Source: Gambelia wislizenii (taxonomy: Eukaryota; Chordata; Lepidosauria; Squamata; Crotaphytidae). From it: a DNA stretch of 64,000 nt. Below the pieces are notes generated by a model. That model had not been told where the DNA came from. It saw only the letters and a program-made list of their open reading frames with translations, and ran no database searches. The stretch is taken from assembly GCA_030847615.1 (NCBI GenBank), contig JAUMIR010000004.1:80693001-80757000 (forward strand), written 5' to 3'. The translations under genes and the position numbers were made by a program. Shown one piece after another: positions 23,400 through 35,420 of the stretch. How positions within the stretch are numbered: position 1 is the stretch's first letter; each line of letters starts with the position of its first letter.

Positions 23400-23966
23400 C
23401 AAATGAAGATTTAAGAAGGACTCATCCCGCGCTTTCTGCAAGTGCGCTGATGACTAAAAAGGCCAATCCGAGATAAACAAGTCCGGTTGCAGAAAGCAGA
23501 GCAGAAGGTCTCCTTGGGTGATGTTTCTGGATTGTGATTCTTTCTGCGTTGTCGTTTCTCTTCAAGACTTGTTTGGCGTGAGTTCTCAAATAAGGCTGCA
23601 GCATTGTGGATAGTGCATCTCCATGCCTCCCGATGTGAGGCCAGGGCGGGCCATTGTTGGTGATCAATTTGGCCGAGCCTGAGATGTTGTTTCAGGGAGT
23701 CCTTGTATCGTTTTTTTGGAGCACCCCTCTTGCGCTGACCCGTGGCGAGTTTCTCCTGCTTCTTCCTGACAAGTTTGTGGCTGGAGGAGATTGAACGGCA
23801 ATGCACAGGCCAAGTCAGCCAGCCAGTCTTTGCCTTGGCTCCTGTCCTGTGGCTGCTCCACTGAGGGGAGGAGTTGAGCCAAGCAGCCTTCAAGCCTTCG
23901 CGGACCCCCCTGTGAGGATGTTGCAGCCCCCTGGGGGTCTACAGACCAGAGGTTAAGAACCACAGC
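23400..23966 (-). mobile_element. hAT-like element with captured LINE C-terminal coding sequence (copy 2)
   Basis: On the minus strand it begins CTGTGGTTCTTAACCTCTGG, the same end as 10,090, and runs through the shared GGAGCAGCCACAGGACAGGA segment. It then continues where the other copies stop, into a long open frame (to 23,411). This frame reads LATGQRKRGAPKKRYKDSLK and ends CNRTCLSRIGLFSHQRTC, the C-terminal GxRxRGxPxKRYKD plus C2H2-like end of a LINE polyprotein. The frame is open for 160 residues. A LINE fragment thus rides inside a hAT-like unit, or a LINE copy was truncated into it. Confidence 0.6.
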
Positions 23967-24244
23967 TTTATTGCATTGTGTTTACTGTAGACATGCTGCT
24001 TCAATCTGGCACCAAATGTTTGTGCTTCTCCAGGCCTCCTCCACCATCTTTCAATGTTCATGCAGCTATAGAATTCTAGCTAGACAGAGGACAAGGGGGA
24101 AAGTGGTTTTGTCAACTGAGATAGACCTGTAGCTGGCTCAACCCAGGTGGTGTAGACATCATTGCAATGAAGAAATGGCAGAAATGTTGGCCCCTAGACT
24201 AGGTAGTACTATTATGTCATCATTCCACTTGCCTATTTTCTGTA

Positions 24245-24315
24245 TGGTCTTATTTTATTTATTTATATGATATGCTGCCTTTCTCCCAGAATGGGGCCCA
24301 AGGTGCATAAAAACA
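24245..24315 (+). repeat. Dispersed repeat fragment (CTTTCTCCCAGAATGG family)
   Basis: It shares TTTATTTATATGATATGCTG-like lead and CCTTTCTCCCAGAATGGGGC with 16,635-16,750. Short and 3'-truncated. Confidence 0.5.
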
Positions 24316-25431
24316 TGGTGCTCGTGCTGAAGAAGCTACTGTACCTTGCTGCAAAATGTTGGTGCTGTAAAGTTACTTCCTTCAACTGCTTGAGCTTATT
24401 TCTTGTACAACAGGAGTTATACAACAGTCCTCCTGTTACTAATTCCCCTCCTGAAGTCACACTTTTCACTTTTTGTTTGGGTCAGCAGAACTGGCTGCCA
24501 TGGAAATACTCATATATACATTGAGTGATGCTTGCCAAACTATATTTTAATGGAACAAGGAACACAGCTGTTATATGTGGAATCTGGCTTTGCATCACAA
24601 AAAGGGAATAATAAACTCAAGCTAGATCTGTTATTTCAATCCCTCCCAGAGCCTATAGAGAGGGATGCTTCTGCTCTATAGGGAAAATAATTATGGATTC
24701 TGTCTTGAACCTGTTTCCCTCTATTCAAAGCCACCTTTAGCACACGCAGAGACAAAAGTGATTCTGAATGAATTTCTTTAGTAAGAATGGGAATTACTAC
24801 ACTGCAGGATTAAATGCAGTTAATGAAAGCGGGAGAGTCTGGAGGAGTCACTGTAGGGGGTTTGTTGGTGTATGCCACCTTTAACATAGCACCAAGGCTG
24901 CACTTTAATTCAGGACCGCACAATGGACTGTGGACCATAGGATGCTGAGCTGTGGTCTAGGCCTTCAGCAGAATGAGCAGGGAAGAATGTTGTCAAGTTC
25001 TGAGATGATAGTGGGGCAGGAACTTCCCCCCACGTTCTTGCACTTTATACATGTGAATTTGACAATCTCTATAACAGTAACAATTAGGATTCTTTGTCTC
25101 TTACATATTGACCCAATAGAGGAAATATGTCACTGAAAAGAGAGGACAAAAGAAGAGACAGCTGAATAGAACCAGCAGCCCTTAATTGATCTATAGCTGT
25201 ACATTTGGAAATACAGTACTTAATCAAAAGAATTTAAATATAGTATATCTCACAGGAAGAATGTGACCAGGTGATTTGTGCGATTAGTCTGTTGTCCAGG
25301 TACTGTGGATGGGTGGTTTAAAGGCCTTACCTAGTTCACCTGAGTCCCACTCTTGGGGAGAAGGTGGGATATCAATAAAGTGATTGATTGGCTCCCCAAC
25401 TTATCGTTTTTTAAATCCTTAAACCAGACTT

Positions 25432-25765
25432 AGGACTTTATCAGATGCACTAAATATGGTTTCATAACGACGCCACATAAATGTGAAAGGGCACGCAGAT
25501 CAGACAATGTTGCCCTTTCATGTTTATGTATAGTCAAAATCATGTACCTTTTAATTGACAGCTTAATCTTAATCTTAAACTTAAGCTGTCAATAGATTTC
25601 CCCTGTCGCTTTTTTGCCAGCATTGCCAGTGTGCGAAGCCTCGGGCCATTTAACTCTCATCAATGCAGAGTCAATGGCCCGACTGGGCAGAACACTTCCG
25701 GGTGAGATCGTGGCATCTAGGTAAGTGGCAAACTTTTTTTGACCCTCTCCGGGTTACTTGGAGGT
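25432..25765 (+). mobile_element. Truncated DNA transposon, AGGACTTTATCAG family (copy 1)
   Basis: It begins AGGACTTTATCAGATGCAC and matches, in order, the reverse complement of the right two-thirds of 48,863-49,460. Shared blocks include ACCACATAA, CCCTTTCATG, TTAATTGACAGCTTAA, CAGAACACTTCCGGGTGAGA and GACCCTC..GGGTTACTT. The opposite terminus is missing here. It lies in intron 1. Confidence 0.6.
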
Positions 25766-25856
25766 CTTTTAGTGTGTGTATGCGCTTGGTGTGCTTTTTT
25801 ATGTCTTATTTATGTCTCCAGGTGTCTTGGAACACTTTCTCCCCGTAGAGACATTC

Positions 25857-26100
25857 AATGTGAAGTCAAAGGCTTTCACAGCTGTCATCCATAGGTTTTT
25901 TGTAGTTTTTTTCCAGGCTGTGAGGCTGTGTTCTAGAAGAGTTTGTTCCTGATGTTTCACCTGCATCTGTGGCTGGCATCTTCAGAGAATGGTGGCGTAG
26001 GTGTGTGTGGGGGTTTATATACTGTGAGTCACTGTTGGCAAAGATATGTAAATTTGTGTATTTGAATGGCTAGTTCCTAAGGTGGGAGGATATGCAAGGA
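25857..26100 (+). mobile_element. Fold-back element family, copy 3 (left arm only)
   Basis: It begins ATGTGAAGTCAAAGGCTTTC and continues through GGCTGTGAGGCTGTGTTCTA and TGGCATCTTCAGAGAATGG to GGCTAGTTCCTAAGG. It corresponds to the left arm and middle of 12,749-13,115. The right arm is absent and no target duplication was found. Confidence 0.65.
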
Positions 26101-26589
26101 GGATTTATCCTTTTTCCTGTGAGAAAGTGTGATATGGTTTCTATGTCTCTGCATCATAACAAGAAGGTTAACGAACAGAGTAGATGTGCTCTCCTGGTCC
26201 GGAGTTTTTCCAGTCTCCGGGTGTCCCTTGTCAGGCCTATCCCTTCCTCATCAAAAAAGACATAATTGCCTTCCATTGCATGATAGAATAACTATAGGGA
26301 GCTTACTCTCTCTTTATTGTCCATCAGATAAAATATGAATAGTGGGATTATTAAAATATATCCTAGTCCAAATAAATAATGGGTAAATCTTCACTTGCAT
26401 CCCAGCCTTGTGCCCTCTCGGTGAGACCACACATCCATTTTTTTTTTGTTGCCAAATTAGAAACCTCTTGATCATTGTTACGGCATGAAGGCTTTGGTTG
26501 TTGGTTTTTGCTTATGAAAATTGCTACAGCGTAACATACACTAGTGGTGTGCGTGTGTGCATGTGTCAACTTACAGTGAACCAATGAAT

Positions 26590-26650
26590 TTCATAGGGTT
26601 TTTTAAGGCAAGGAATACTCGAAGGTGGTTTTGCTAGTTCCTTCCTCATA
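26590..26650 (-). repeat. tRNA-SINE fragment
   Basis: It contains ATAGGGTTTTTTAAGGCAAG and ACTCGAAGGTGGTTTTGCTA, a body segment of a related SINE family seen in plus orientation at 54,560-54,670. Confidence 0.45.
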
Positions 26651-26921
26651 CTGTATGTATATGTAAACACCATAATTTCACTCATGTGTGTGAAAGAAAC
26701 CCACAGTCATAGAAATCTATTGACAGTATGGTAACATGTCAGTTTCTCAACCAGCATTGCAGGAGTGGGAAATGCATGGCCCTTCCAGTGTTGTTGGACT
26801 GCATCTCCCATCAGCTCTACCCTAGGGTAGACAGGTATCCCTTATTATAAGGGATGTCCCTCCTAGGAGGGTTGAAAAGCTTTTCCTTTTATATAGAAAC
26901 AATAACAGTAACAAGATGCTA

Positions 26922-26953
<32 letters not shown>

Positions 26954-28859
26954 CATATTCTGGGGTATGGAGCCTTCACAAAGTCAGAAATGTGTGCATC
27001 ATATAATTTATTAAGGGGGACAATGTGTTGATTTTACAGAGAAATACTTGGCTAAGTTAACTTGAAATTAATACTTTCATTTGGTATTTAAGTAGAACAC
27101 AAACTTTGTTAATTGCTACTTCTTGATTGTCAACCCTGCACATCATGGATTTTGACTATCCATTATTGCTATTTTGAAAACCTGGTAACACTACCCTAGT
27201 CAGGCCAGCCAATAGCAAAGAATGCTGGAAATGGCAGTATAACATATTATGAGGCCCACGTGTTCCCCATCTCAACTGTATTGTTTTGCAGACTCCACTA
27301 AGTCCTTCTGTTGGACTTTGTAGAGCTGTGGAAAGTTCTGTACAATGCTATGACCAGAACAAAGTGGGAATTTCACCCCAGGGATGCTGATAGTGTCTAG
27401 ATCAATACTGAATCTCCTGCTTGGAAGTTGAGTGGAACCAGAACCATTTCCTGTGCCTCCTTGAAAGCAAATGTATTTTTCCTCCTGACTAAATAGATGA
27501 CACCACTCCATGTTGCAAGCAGCCAAATGGCTAACTTCAGGAAGGCTCCTTTGCACACGTGCCTCAGAACCTGTTAGTCCAGGCTTGGTGCCTTTGCTTG
27601 ATCGTTTTGGATAGGAGCTCAGATCCTGGAAGTTCCCTTTGAAAGAAATAACTTGAGTTTTGTACTATGAAGTTCTTGAACCACTCTCCATATATGAAAG
27701 CTCTTCCCTCTTCTTGGTTAACAACTGCTGCTAAAGGAGCCCATGAAACACAGCTGGATAAGAAGGGACTTGTCCATCATATTCACTACACTGAAGGGAT
27801 CAGTTGGCAAGCAGCTGTTGGTCTCTGTTAAGTAACAAGCTTTCCAGATGTTTGCATTGGCTCTGGCTGAACACAGCTGTTAAACTGGGCATGCCTTTCT
27901 TTTCACAGCAGGGAGGAGTTCTGCGTATTTACTATCCATTCCTCTTTGCATAGTTGAAAGAGGGTGGGGGGTTTTCTGCCCAGCTCTGCTACTGGCCTCA
28001 GAACCATTCTATATACACTAATGAGTATGTGCCAAATGAGGTGGTAGGCTGTGAGTTCTGGACCGTAGCCTTCTCTGCAGTGTGCTAGCTTACAACATAT
28101 AGGAAGCATTTTCAAATGCTTCTACAAATTGAGAAGAAGAAGAAAAAACACTTACTGGATATAGTAAATTAACTCATCAGGGCAATTGGGTCTATGCTAA
28201 CTTTCTTTTCCTTCCTTCTCTGATGTGCTAATTCACTCCATATCAAGATGGTTTATTTTCTTTCAGAGCCTTTAAAATCCAGTCACTCACCTACAGTCAG
28301 GAGTAGTCAGTTTAGAATTTTACAATTTGAATATTCATAGAGATTGGTTGTTAAGTTTTAAACCAACTTGCTTGACATGTTTTGCCTAGTGTAAAACAAC
28401 ACCTGAGTCTACTTTATACATTTGCATATATTTATAAAGATACATACATGTATACCCCTGAGCAACCAACGGATCCTCCCTGCACCTCTGTATTCCAACA
28501 GTAAAATGGGAAGAACAGTGCTGCAGCACGTTCACTATCTATTGGCATTGTGTACCAGTTTGCAGATAGATTTTCCGTTGGCTGGACTTTGCAAAGGCAT
28601 CCAAGGGGGTTTAGTGCCCAGCATCCGCTGTTTTTCTGTAGCCAAAAACAATTAAGGTTGAGGCCTATAGTCACTTAGCCCAGCAAACTGGGAAGTGGGA
28701 TACAAGAGTTCCAAATTCTGGTGATTCCAGAGTCCCCATTCTGCCAAGGAATAGAAAGCCTTTTCCTACAATAATTTGTTCTTTAGTGCAAAGATAAACT
28801 TTCTCAAGCCAAGTGGCAGCTGGTGGCTTCCATGGCTTTGGGCAGCATATCCTCTTTGG

Positions 28860-29045
28860 GTTATAGTCTGAACTTTAAAGCAGCTATCAAGAGTCATGAA
28901 CCCTAGCCCTCAAATAGGTTCAGCACTTTGAATAGCTCTTTTAAAGTTCTGACTAAGCAGACTAAGATTACTGCTCCACCAGTGGGGTACAAAGATCACT
29001 AATAGCTGACTGGGATGGGTAGTATTTTACTTCCAAAGTGCAGAT
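28860..29045. repeat. Palindromic repeat upstream of exon 2
   Basis: It contains AAAGCAGCTATCAAGAGTCA then AGGTTCAGCACTTTGAATAG, imperfect inverted arms. The same unit lies at 29,775-29,975, so two diverged copies flank exon 2. Confidence 0.5.
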
Positions 29046-29251
29046 GATTTACATATGAAGCTGGAAAAACTATCTAAAAACTATCTATTTTCCTTGTGAT
29101 GGCAACCAGTTGCTTGTCCTGGACAAAACACCAGCCTGCCAGTTGCTATGCAGGCCAGGGATACTGAAATGGTGAGTAGTCACTCCTCCTGTTGGCTTAT
29201 GTGGACAGCCTTTCTGTGTGGTGATGACGTCCTGATTTGCTGTGGTTTCAG

Positions 29252-29470
29252 AGCTGGGATCCAGAACTGGAAGCCTTTGCCAAAGACTATGCAATGAAAT
29301 GCATCTGGGAACACAACAAAGAGAGGGGCCGGCGAGGCGAGAATCTCTTTGCCATGTCTGGAGACCTGGATGTGAAGACAATCGTGGAAAGCTGGTATAA
29401 TGAATACCAGTATTATAATATGACTACGTTAACATGTGAAGAAGGGCAGATGTGTGGTCACTATACACAG
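29252..29470 (+). CDS. PI16: PI16-like protein, exon 2 (core of CAP domain)
   Basis: It runs 219 bp from TTTCAG| to CAG|GTATCC, 73 codons, phase 0 at both ends. It reads SWDPELEAFAKDYAMKC, then EHNKERGRRGENLFA (the CAP glutamate in GENL), and ends GQMCGHYTQ (the CAP histidine of the GHYTQ motif). A potential N-glycosylation site NMT lies near residue 59 of the exon. RGRRGENLFA and GQMCGHYTQ are the stretches that best match PI16. The alternative in-frame run past the donor has no CAP similarity, so the splice site is preferred. Confidence 0.9.
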
Positions 29471-29494
29471 GTATCCAATTATATTTATATATTT

Positions 29495-29545
29495 TTATTC
29501 ATTGATTTCATTTATATGCCTTCTTTCTCCCAAGGCTGGTCACAA
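29495..29545 (+). repeat. Dispersed repeat fragment just inside intron 2
   Basis: ATTCATTGATTTCATTTATA then GCCTTCTTTCTCCCAAGGCT resemble the 16,635-16,750 family. It begins only ~25 bp after the exon 2 donor. Confidence 0.4.
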
Positions 29546-29774
29546 AAACTTCAAGCAAAGCTTAGGAAATGGGGTGTGTGGCTGTGTGTGCGGACGCCAT
29601 GGGTGGTTGATAGCACAGAATTATACAGAGGATTCTATGGCTAGAAACCGTGCAGTGTTTTGTTTTGATCTCCATAGGTTCTGGCTTCAGTAGAGATTTC
29701 ATTCCCATAGTCTCATACAGAGCACATTTGGATACTTCTAGCAATGGCAGTGTGTCAGTAGGGTGGTGAATCAA

Positions 29775-29975
29775 CTCTCAGTTTTAGTCTGAATGTTAAA
29801 GAAACTATTCAAGGTGCTGAACCATAGCTTCTAAATTAGGTTCAGCACCCTGGATAGCTATTTTAAAATTTAGTTTAAAACCTGCAGTGCATTCACCAAC
29901 CCACTGACAAGGGAGCCACCACTGATTTCCAGGCTATGTGGGAGGGGGCTAATGCTATTTTGCTTGTAATTTTAC
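29775..29975. repeat. Palindromic repeat downstream of exon 2
   Basis: ACTATTCAAGGTGCTGAACC pairs with GGTTCAGCACCCTGGATAG within about 60 bp. The unit continues to GCCACCACTGATTTCC and is related to 28,860-29,045. Confidence 0.55.
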
Positions 29976-30785
29976 AATATATCATTTTCATGCAAGCCAT
30001 AGCCTTCCTCATAAAGAGCTCCTGACATCACCATTGCTGCTCCTGGGAGTCAAAGAGTTGTTCCTCCCAAAAGAATGTGGATAGGTATGTGCACACAGGT
30101 AGTATGTATTTTAACTTTCAATAAAAGTCCCCTTACCTGAATCAGACAAGATGATCTTTCACCTTGTGTTGCCTTCCAGATGTGTTCAACTGTACCTTGG
30201 CCATACTAGCTCAAGTTGATGGGTACTATAGATTAATACATTTAGAGGGTGCTAAAATGGGGAAGACTGTGATAATGAATTAATTCACACCAACACTACA
30301 ACTGTAATTACAATGGACAGGGCTAGCCCGAGATATTGCAGCATGAGGCAGAAGGGCAACTGCGGCTGGCTTCCTCACCCCATCCTACTAAATCAAGAGG
30401 CCTAACACCTAGAGCAAGCCAAATTATTTTGCCACATAAAGCAGAAAATACAACAAGAACCTCTTTCCATTCCTGACAGTAAAAATCCAATTAAATTAAT
30501 AATGAACAATTTGCTGTTCATTTATGATCCACCAAATCTTATGCCTCACTTTGCCTAATGGTAGGGCCAGCCCTGTCAATTAAAGCTAAAAGAACCCCCA
30601 CAATAAATTACTTTTTTTTTAAAGGGACAACATGTAGGGGGAAAAACATGATGTTTTGAGAGAAATGTTGCCTGGATTCTCAGGAATAAATGAGTGGACA
30701 CATGGTATTAGTGTCAATGTAGACAGCTAATGTGGAGTCATCTTCAGCATGCTGTTTTCCATCTCTCTTTTCTCTACTATGTTAG

Positions 30786-30895
30786 GTGGTTTGGGCAGAC
30801 AGTGAACGCGTTGGCTGTGGGACAGTCTTTTGTGAAACTCTGGAAGTTCTGAATGATACCGACTTGCATTTGGTAGTCTGCAACTATGAGCCACC
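30786..30895 (+). CDS. PI16: PI16-like protein, exon 3 (end of CAP domain)
   Basis: It is 110 bp from TATGTTAG| to CC|GTACGT, entering in phase 0 and leaving after two bases of a codon. It reads VVWADSERVGCG, then FCETLEV, a glycosylation site NDT, and VCNYEPP, the CAP2 signature. Three cysteines (GCG, FCE, VCN) are in the positions of the CAP fold. The donor within CCACC|GTACGT is chosen because exon 4 restores PPGN across the junction. Confidence 0.9.
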
Positions 30896-31127
30896 GTACG
30901 TTCCTTTCCTTTCCTTTCTTTTAATGCTGAAGTTTGGAACAGGGGGCTATTCCAAACATGAAAGACTCATTCATGTCCCAACTGAATCTACCTGTGATCA
31001 GGTCAAACTAATTATTTGTTTTGCTCACGAATGCCGCCTTTATGCAAGTGTAACAGAAAAAGTATGTTGTCTCCTTCATGTCTCCTCACTCTAGAATCCC
31101 AGATGCAAAATGGTCATAAACAGACTA

Positions 31128-31385
31128 CAGTCGGACCCCCATATACATAGGGGTTTGGTTCCTGGACTTACCATGGATACCAGAAACCACAGATACCAGC
31201 AAACCCTATTAAAATAGAGGACTTCCGGTAAAAACATACCATAGAGTTATGTTGGAGGACCTAGAAGATGCCTAGAGAGGACACATCTCTAAGCATTTTC
31301 TAGCACAACTCTATAGTATGTGCCCCTATTTTGTGTCCTGTGGATAACTGGTGATATTCGTTCCACAGATAGAGGGGTCCAACTG
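31128..31385. mobile_element. Tc1/mariner-like non-autonomous element, TA duplication
   Basis: It starts TA|CAGTCGGACCCCC and ends GGGGTCCAACTG|TA, so it has short inverted termini flanked by TA dinucleotides. The interior contains CCATGGATACCAGAAACC and CATAGAGTTATGTT. Its terminal style and a CCATAGAGTT segment are shared with 48,037-48,276. It lies in intron 3 of the PI16-like gene. Confidence 0.75.
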
Positions 31386-31575
31386 TATAAGTAGCTAGTG
31401 TTCTTTGGCAGCATACTTGCCTCTCTGGCCATGTGCTAATACAGTTGCTTGGCCACATTCAGGTACATATGTGAGATAGTTACTTTCTTGAAGAATTTTG
31501 CTCAACAAGAAGCTCTTCTTCTCTAAGGAAGTGCCCTGCTCTTTTGAATCACATGTGGGTTCTTTTAATTTCTAG

Positions 31576-31664
31576 AGGGAATATAAAAGGACACAAACCA
31601 TACAAGGAAGGAGAGTCATGTTCCATGTGTCCAGAAGGCTACTTATGTAAGAACTCTCTCTGTG
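31576..31664 (+). CDS. PI16: PI16-like protein, exon 4 (Cys-rich hinge)
   Basis: It is 89 bp from TTTCTAG| to TGTG|GTAAGT. It completes the proline codon from exon 3 and reads GNIKGHKPYKEGESC, then SMCPEGYLCKNSLC, four cysteines in the hinge after the CAP domain. It leaves after one base of a codon (phase 1). The C..C....C...C spacing and KNSLC are characteristic of PI16 relative to CRISP proteins, which would have a longer ion-channel regulatory domain. Confidence 0.9.
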
Positions 31665-31919
31665 GTAAGTGAATGGAACTAGCGAAGCCAGTTCCTCTCA
31701 TGTGAAAGCAGGTGAGGCAGCGAGCACCTTTTCTGCACCCGGGATTGCTGTCCTTCCCAATCACTATGGAATAAAGTTATCATGACTAAGATGTGCAGGT
31801 TATCTGGTCATATAGCAAACTTCTAACTTGACTGACTGCAAGAATGACCCAAACAAATAAAGCATGTGTGAATATATTCTGGTATAGCAGGAAAAGACTT
31901 ATGTTCTTCTAGTTTTGTT

Positions 31920-32190
31920 CTACAGTATTTATGTATTTATGTATGTATGTATGCATGCATTTAATTTGATTTATTTAATGTACATCCCACCTTCCTTCTA
32001 GTTTGGGAGCGAAGTTGGCTTACACATGTGCTAAAACAAGAAAATGCTAAAATCCTAATAAAAAAAAGTTAAAACACAGTCGTCATGCCATTAAGTTGCC
32101 ATTAAATGCCATTACATTTTTAAAAGTGTAAAATCATTTTAAAACATAAAAATGAAGTTAAAATACAGCACTTACCCTATAAAAATTAGC
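31920..32190 (+). repeat. Dispersed repeat with (ATGT)n lead
   Basis: TATTTATGTATTTATGTATG is followed by ATCCCACCTTCCTTCTAG and AAGTTGGCTTACACATGTGC, then A-rich sequence. Same signature as 16,635-16,750. Confidence 0.5.
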
Positions 32191-32214
32191 ACCTTGCTCA
32201 GAATATGGGTAGCC

Positions 32215-33770
32215 ATTGTATGAACATTCATTATCATCCACTCAGCCTGACATCAATGCTAGGAAAGATTCTAGAGCAGATCATTAAACAGAAAGTCTGT
32301 AAGTGCTTAGAAAGGAATGCCATGGTCACTAAAAGTCAACATGAGTTTTTGAAAAACAAGTCATGCCAAATTAATCTTATCTCTTTTTTTGATAGAGTCA
32401 CAAACTTGGTAGATGAAGGGAATGCTGCGGATGTAGTGTATCTTGATTTCAGTAAGGCCTTTGACAAGGTCCCCCATGATAGCCTTGCAAAAAAGTTAGT
32501 AACATGCAGGCTAGACAATGCAACTGTTAGGTGGATTTCTATTTGGTTGACTGACTGAACCGACTGAACCCAAAGGGTAGTCACCAATGGCTTCGTTTCA
32601 TCCTGGAGAGAAGTGACCAGAAGTGACCTGTCCTGGGCCCAGTGCTATTCAACATCTTTATCAATGACTTGGATGAGGGAATAGAGTGTATGTTTATCAA
32701 GTTTGCAGATGACACCAAATTAGGAGAGGTAGCTAATACCCCAGATGTCAGGATCAGAATCCAAAATGATTAGAAAGTTCAACAGATTAGAAAGCTGGGC
32801 CAAAACTAACAAAATGAATTTCAACAGGGAGAAATGTAGGATACTACACTTGGGCAGTAAAAATGAGATGCACAGATACAGGATGGCCTGGCTTGATTGT
32901 AGTACATGTGAAAGGGATCTGGGAGTCTTAATTGACCACAAGCTGAACATGAGTCAGCAGTGTGGTGGGGCAGCTAAAAAGCCAATGTGATTCTAGGCTG
33001 TATCAATAGGAGTATCAATAGGAGTCTCCTTCCTTGGAGGTCTTTAAACAGAGGCTGGATGGCCATCTGTCGGGGATGCTTTGATCAAGATTTCCTGCGT
33101 GGCAGGGGGGTTGGACTGGATGGCCCTCGTGGTCTCTTCCAACTCTGCAATTCTATGATTCTATGATTCTATGAGTATAGTGTCTAGATCGAGGGAAGTA
33201 ACAATGCCACTGTATTCTGCTTTGGTCAGATCTCACCTAGAATACTGTGTCCAGTTCTGGGCACCACAATTCCAGAAGGATATTGACAAGCTGGAATGTG
33301 TCCAGAGGATGGCGACCAAAATGGTGGGAGGTCTGGAAGCTATGCCCTATGATGAGTGGCTTAGGGAACTGGGTATGTTTAGCCTGTAGAAGAGAAGATC
33401 AAGAGGTGACATGATAACTATATTTAAATATTTGAGGGGATATCATACTGAGGTTGGAGCAAGCTTGTTTTCTGCTGCTCCAGAGACAAGGACACAGAAC
33501 AATGGACTCAAACTACAGGAAAAGAGATTCCACCTAAACTTTAGGAAGAACTTCTTGACAGTAAGAGCTGTTTGGAAGTGGAAAACACTGCCTTGGAGTG
33601 TGGCAGAGTCTCTTTCTTTGGAGGTTTTAAAACACAGGCTGGATGGTCATAGAATCATAGAACTGTAGAGCTGGACTGTTGGGAATGATTTGATTGGGTA
33701 TTGCTGCATGGCAGGGGGTTGGACTAGATGGCCCTTGTGGTCTCTTCCAGCCCTATGATTCTAGGATTAC
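32215..33770 (+). mobile_element. CR1 LINE copy, with a second CR1 3' end nested at about 33,016-33,175
   Basis: Broken frames read CR1 RT blocks in order: ILEQIIKQKVCKCLERNAMV, VYLDFSKAFDKVPHDSL, FADDTKLG-like (about 32,700), [52 protein letters not shown]. The 3' tail TGATTCTAGGATTACA is degenerate. At 33,016-33,175 a separate short CR1 3' piece (GGAGGTCTTTAAACAGAGGC to ATTCTATGATTCTATGATTC) interrupts the frame. The 12-bp ATCAATAGGAGT is repeated in tandem at its left edge. It lies in intron 4. Confidence 0.85.
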
Positions 33771-33779
33771 ACAGTGACA

Positions 33780-35198
33780 GCAACCTCAAGGAATTATTTT
33801 GTGTGTGAAATAAGTCAGGCATTACAGACTGAACTTTTCTATTTGTTATACATAGGAAAGGGGAAGCCAAACATAGTCAGACATGCTGGATTTCCAGAAA
33901 GCTGATTTTAGTAAGCTTAGGGAAATACTGCGTTGGAAATGCTCAAAGGAGAACGAATTAATGGGGCAGGGGAGTTCCTTAAAGGTGAGATATTGAAGGC
34001 ACAGTTGCAAACAATTCCAAAAAGAAAGACAAGTGGGAGGTGTCTAAAGAAACCAGGGTTGATATACTGTACAAAGATTTTCAGATGGGCTGAGATTTGA
34101 AGGAGACATGTATAAGAAATGGAAGAAAGGGAAAACCGCCAAAGAGCAATTCAAATAAATAGCCAGTACTTGTAGGAGGAAAGTCAGAAAAGATAAAGCT
34201 CAGAATGAGCTGGGACTTGCTAGAGAGGTTAAAAATAATAAAATGTGGTTTTGGGGTTTGTTTGTTTTTTTGTGCTATGTTCAGAGCAAGAAAAAGGACA
34301 AAGAAATGATAGGGCCACTGTATAGAGAAGATGGTGAAATGCTAATGGGACCAAGAGAAGGCCAAACTATTTAATACTTGGTTTGCCTCAGTCTTTTCCC
34401 AAAATGAAAACAGTGCTCTAAATGGTGAAAATAAGTCAAACAATGCAGTAAGGGGAGTACAGCCCAGAATAGGTAAAGAGGTAGTAAAGTAAGACCTTGC
34501 TACTCTAAATGAATTCAAGTCTTCAGGGCCAGAGCTTCATCCAAGAATACTAAAGAATCTTGCAAATGTAATCTTAGAGTTACTGTCAATAAACTTTAAG
34601 AATCCTTGGAGGACAGGCGAAGTTCCAGCAGACTGGAAGAGGGCAAATGTTGTCCCCATCTTCAAAAAGGAAAAAAAAAGGGGGGGAGGGACCCAAGCAA
34701 CTACCTGCTAGTCAGCTTGATATCAATACCAGGAAAGGTTCTAGAGCAGGTAATTAAACAGTCAGTCTGTGTGCACTTGGAGAGCAATGCAGTGATTATT
34801 AAGAGCCAACACGGTTTTCTCAAAAACAAGTCATGTCAAAGGAATATCTCTTTTTTTGATGGAGTTCTAAGCTTGCTGTGGATGTAGTATAATCTTGATT
34901 TCAGTAAGGCTTTTGACAAGGTCCCCCATGATATTCTTCCAGGCAAGCTGGTGAACTGTGAGCTAAACAGTGCTACAATTAGGTGGATTTGTAATTGGTT
35001 AACAGACAGAACCCAGAATGTACAGTACTCACTAATGATTGCTCTTCATCCTGGAGAGAAGTGGCTAATGAGATGCCTCACAGTTCTGTCCTGGGTCCAG
35101 GGTTAGTTAACATTTTTATAAATGACTTACATGATGGAATAGAAGACACGCTTATCAAATTGGCAGATGACACCCAATGGTGGTGGTGATAGTAGGGG
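33780..35198 (+). mobile_element. CR1 LINE copy, left part (continues at 42,857)
   Basis: It reads PGKVLEQVIKQSV, SQHGFLKNKSCQ, a DFSKAFDKVPH-like block (about 34,895-34,930) and VLGPGLVNIFINDL then LADDTQ (about 35,085-35,180), i.e. CR1 RT. The sequence stops at 35,198 and the following CR1 residues are found at 42,857, so a ~7.66-kb insert splits one CR1 copy. Confidence 0.8.
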
Positions 35199-35420
35199 TA
35201 GAGGTGTAAAAATTCTGGAAATTTTGAAGCCATGGGGAAAAATTGTTTTTCCTGTTTTTTTCAGAAAGAAATGGAAATTTGTGGGAAAATTGAAAAACTG
35301 AAACATTAGCACTTTTTTTTACAGATTGAAAGTCACTTTGTTACTTTAGGAACATAAAATATGACTATGTACAATTTGATTTGGCATAAAATTATCACAG
35401 TTGGTATATTAAAAATACAG

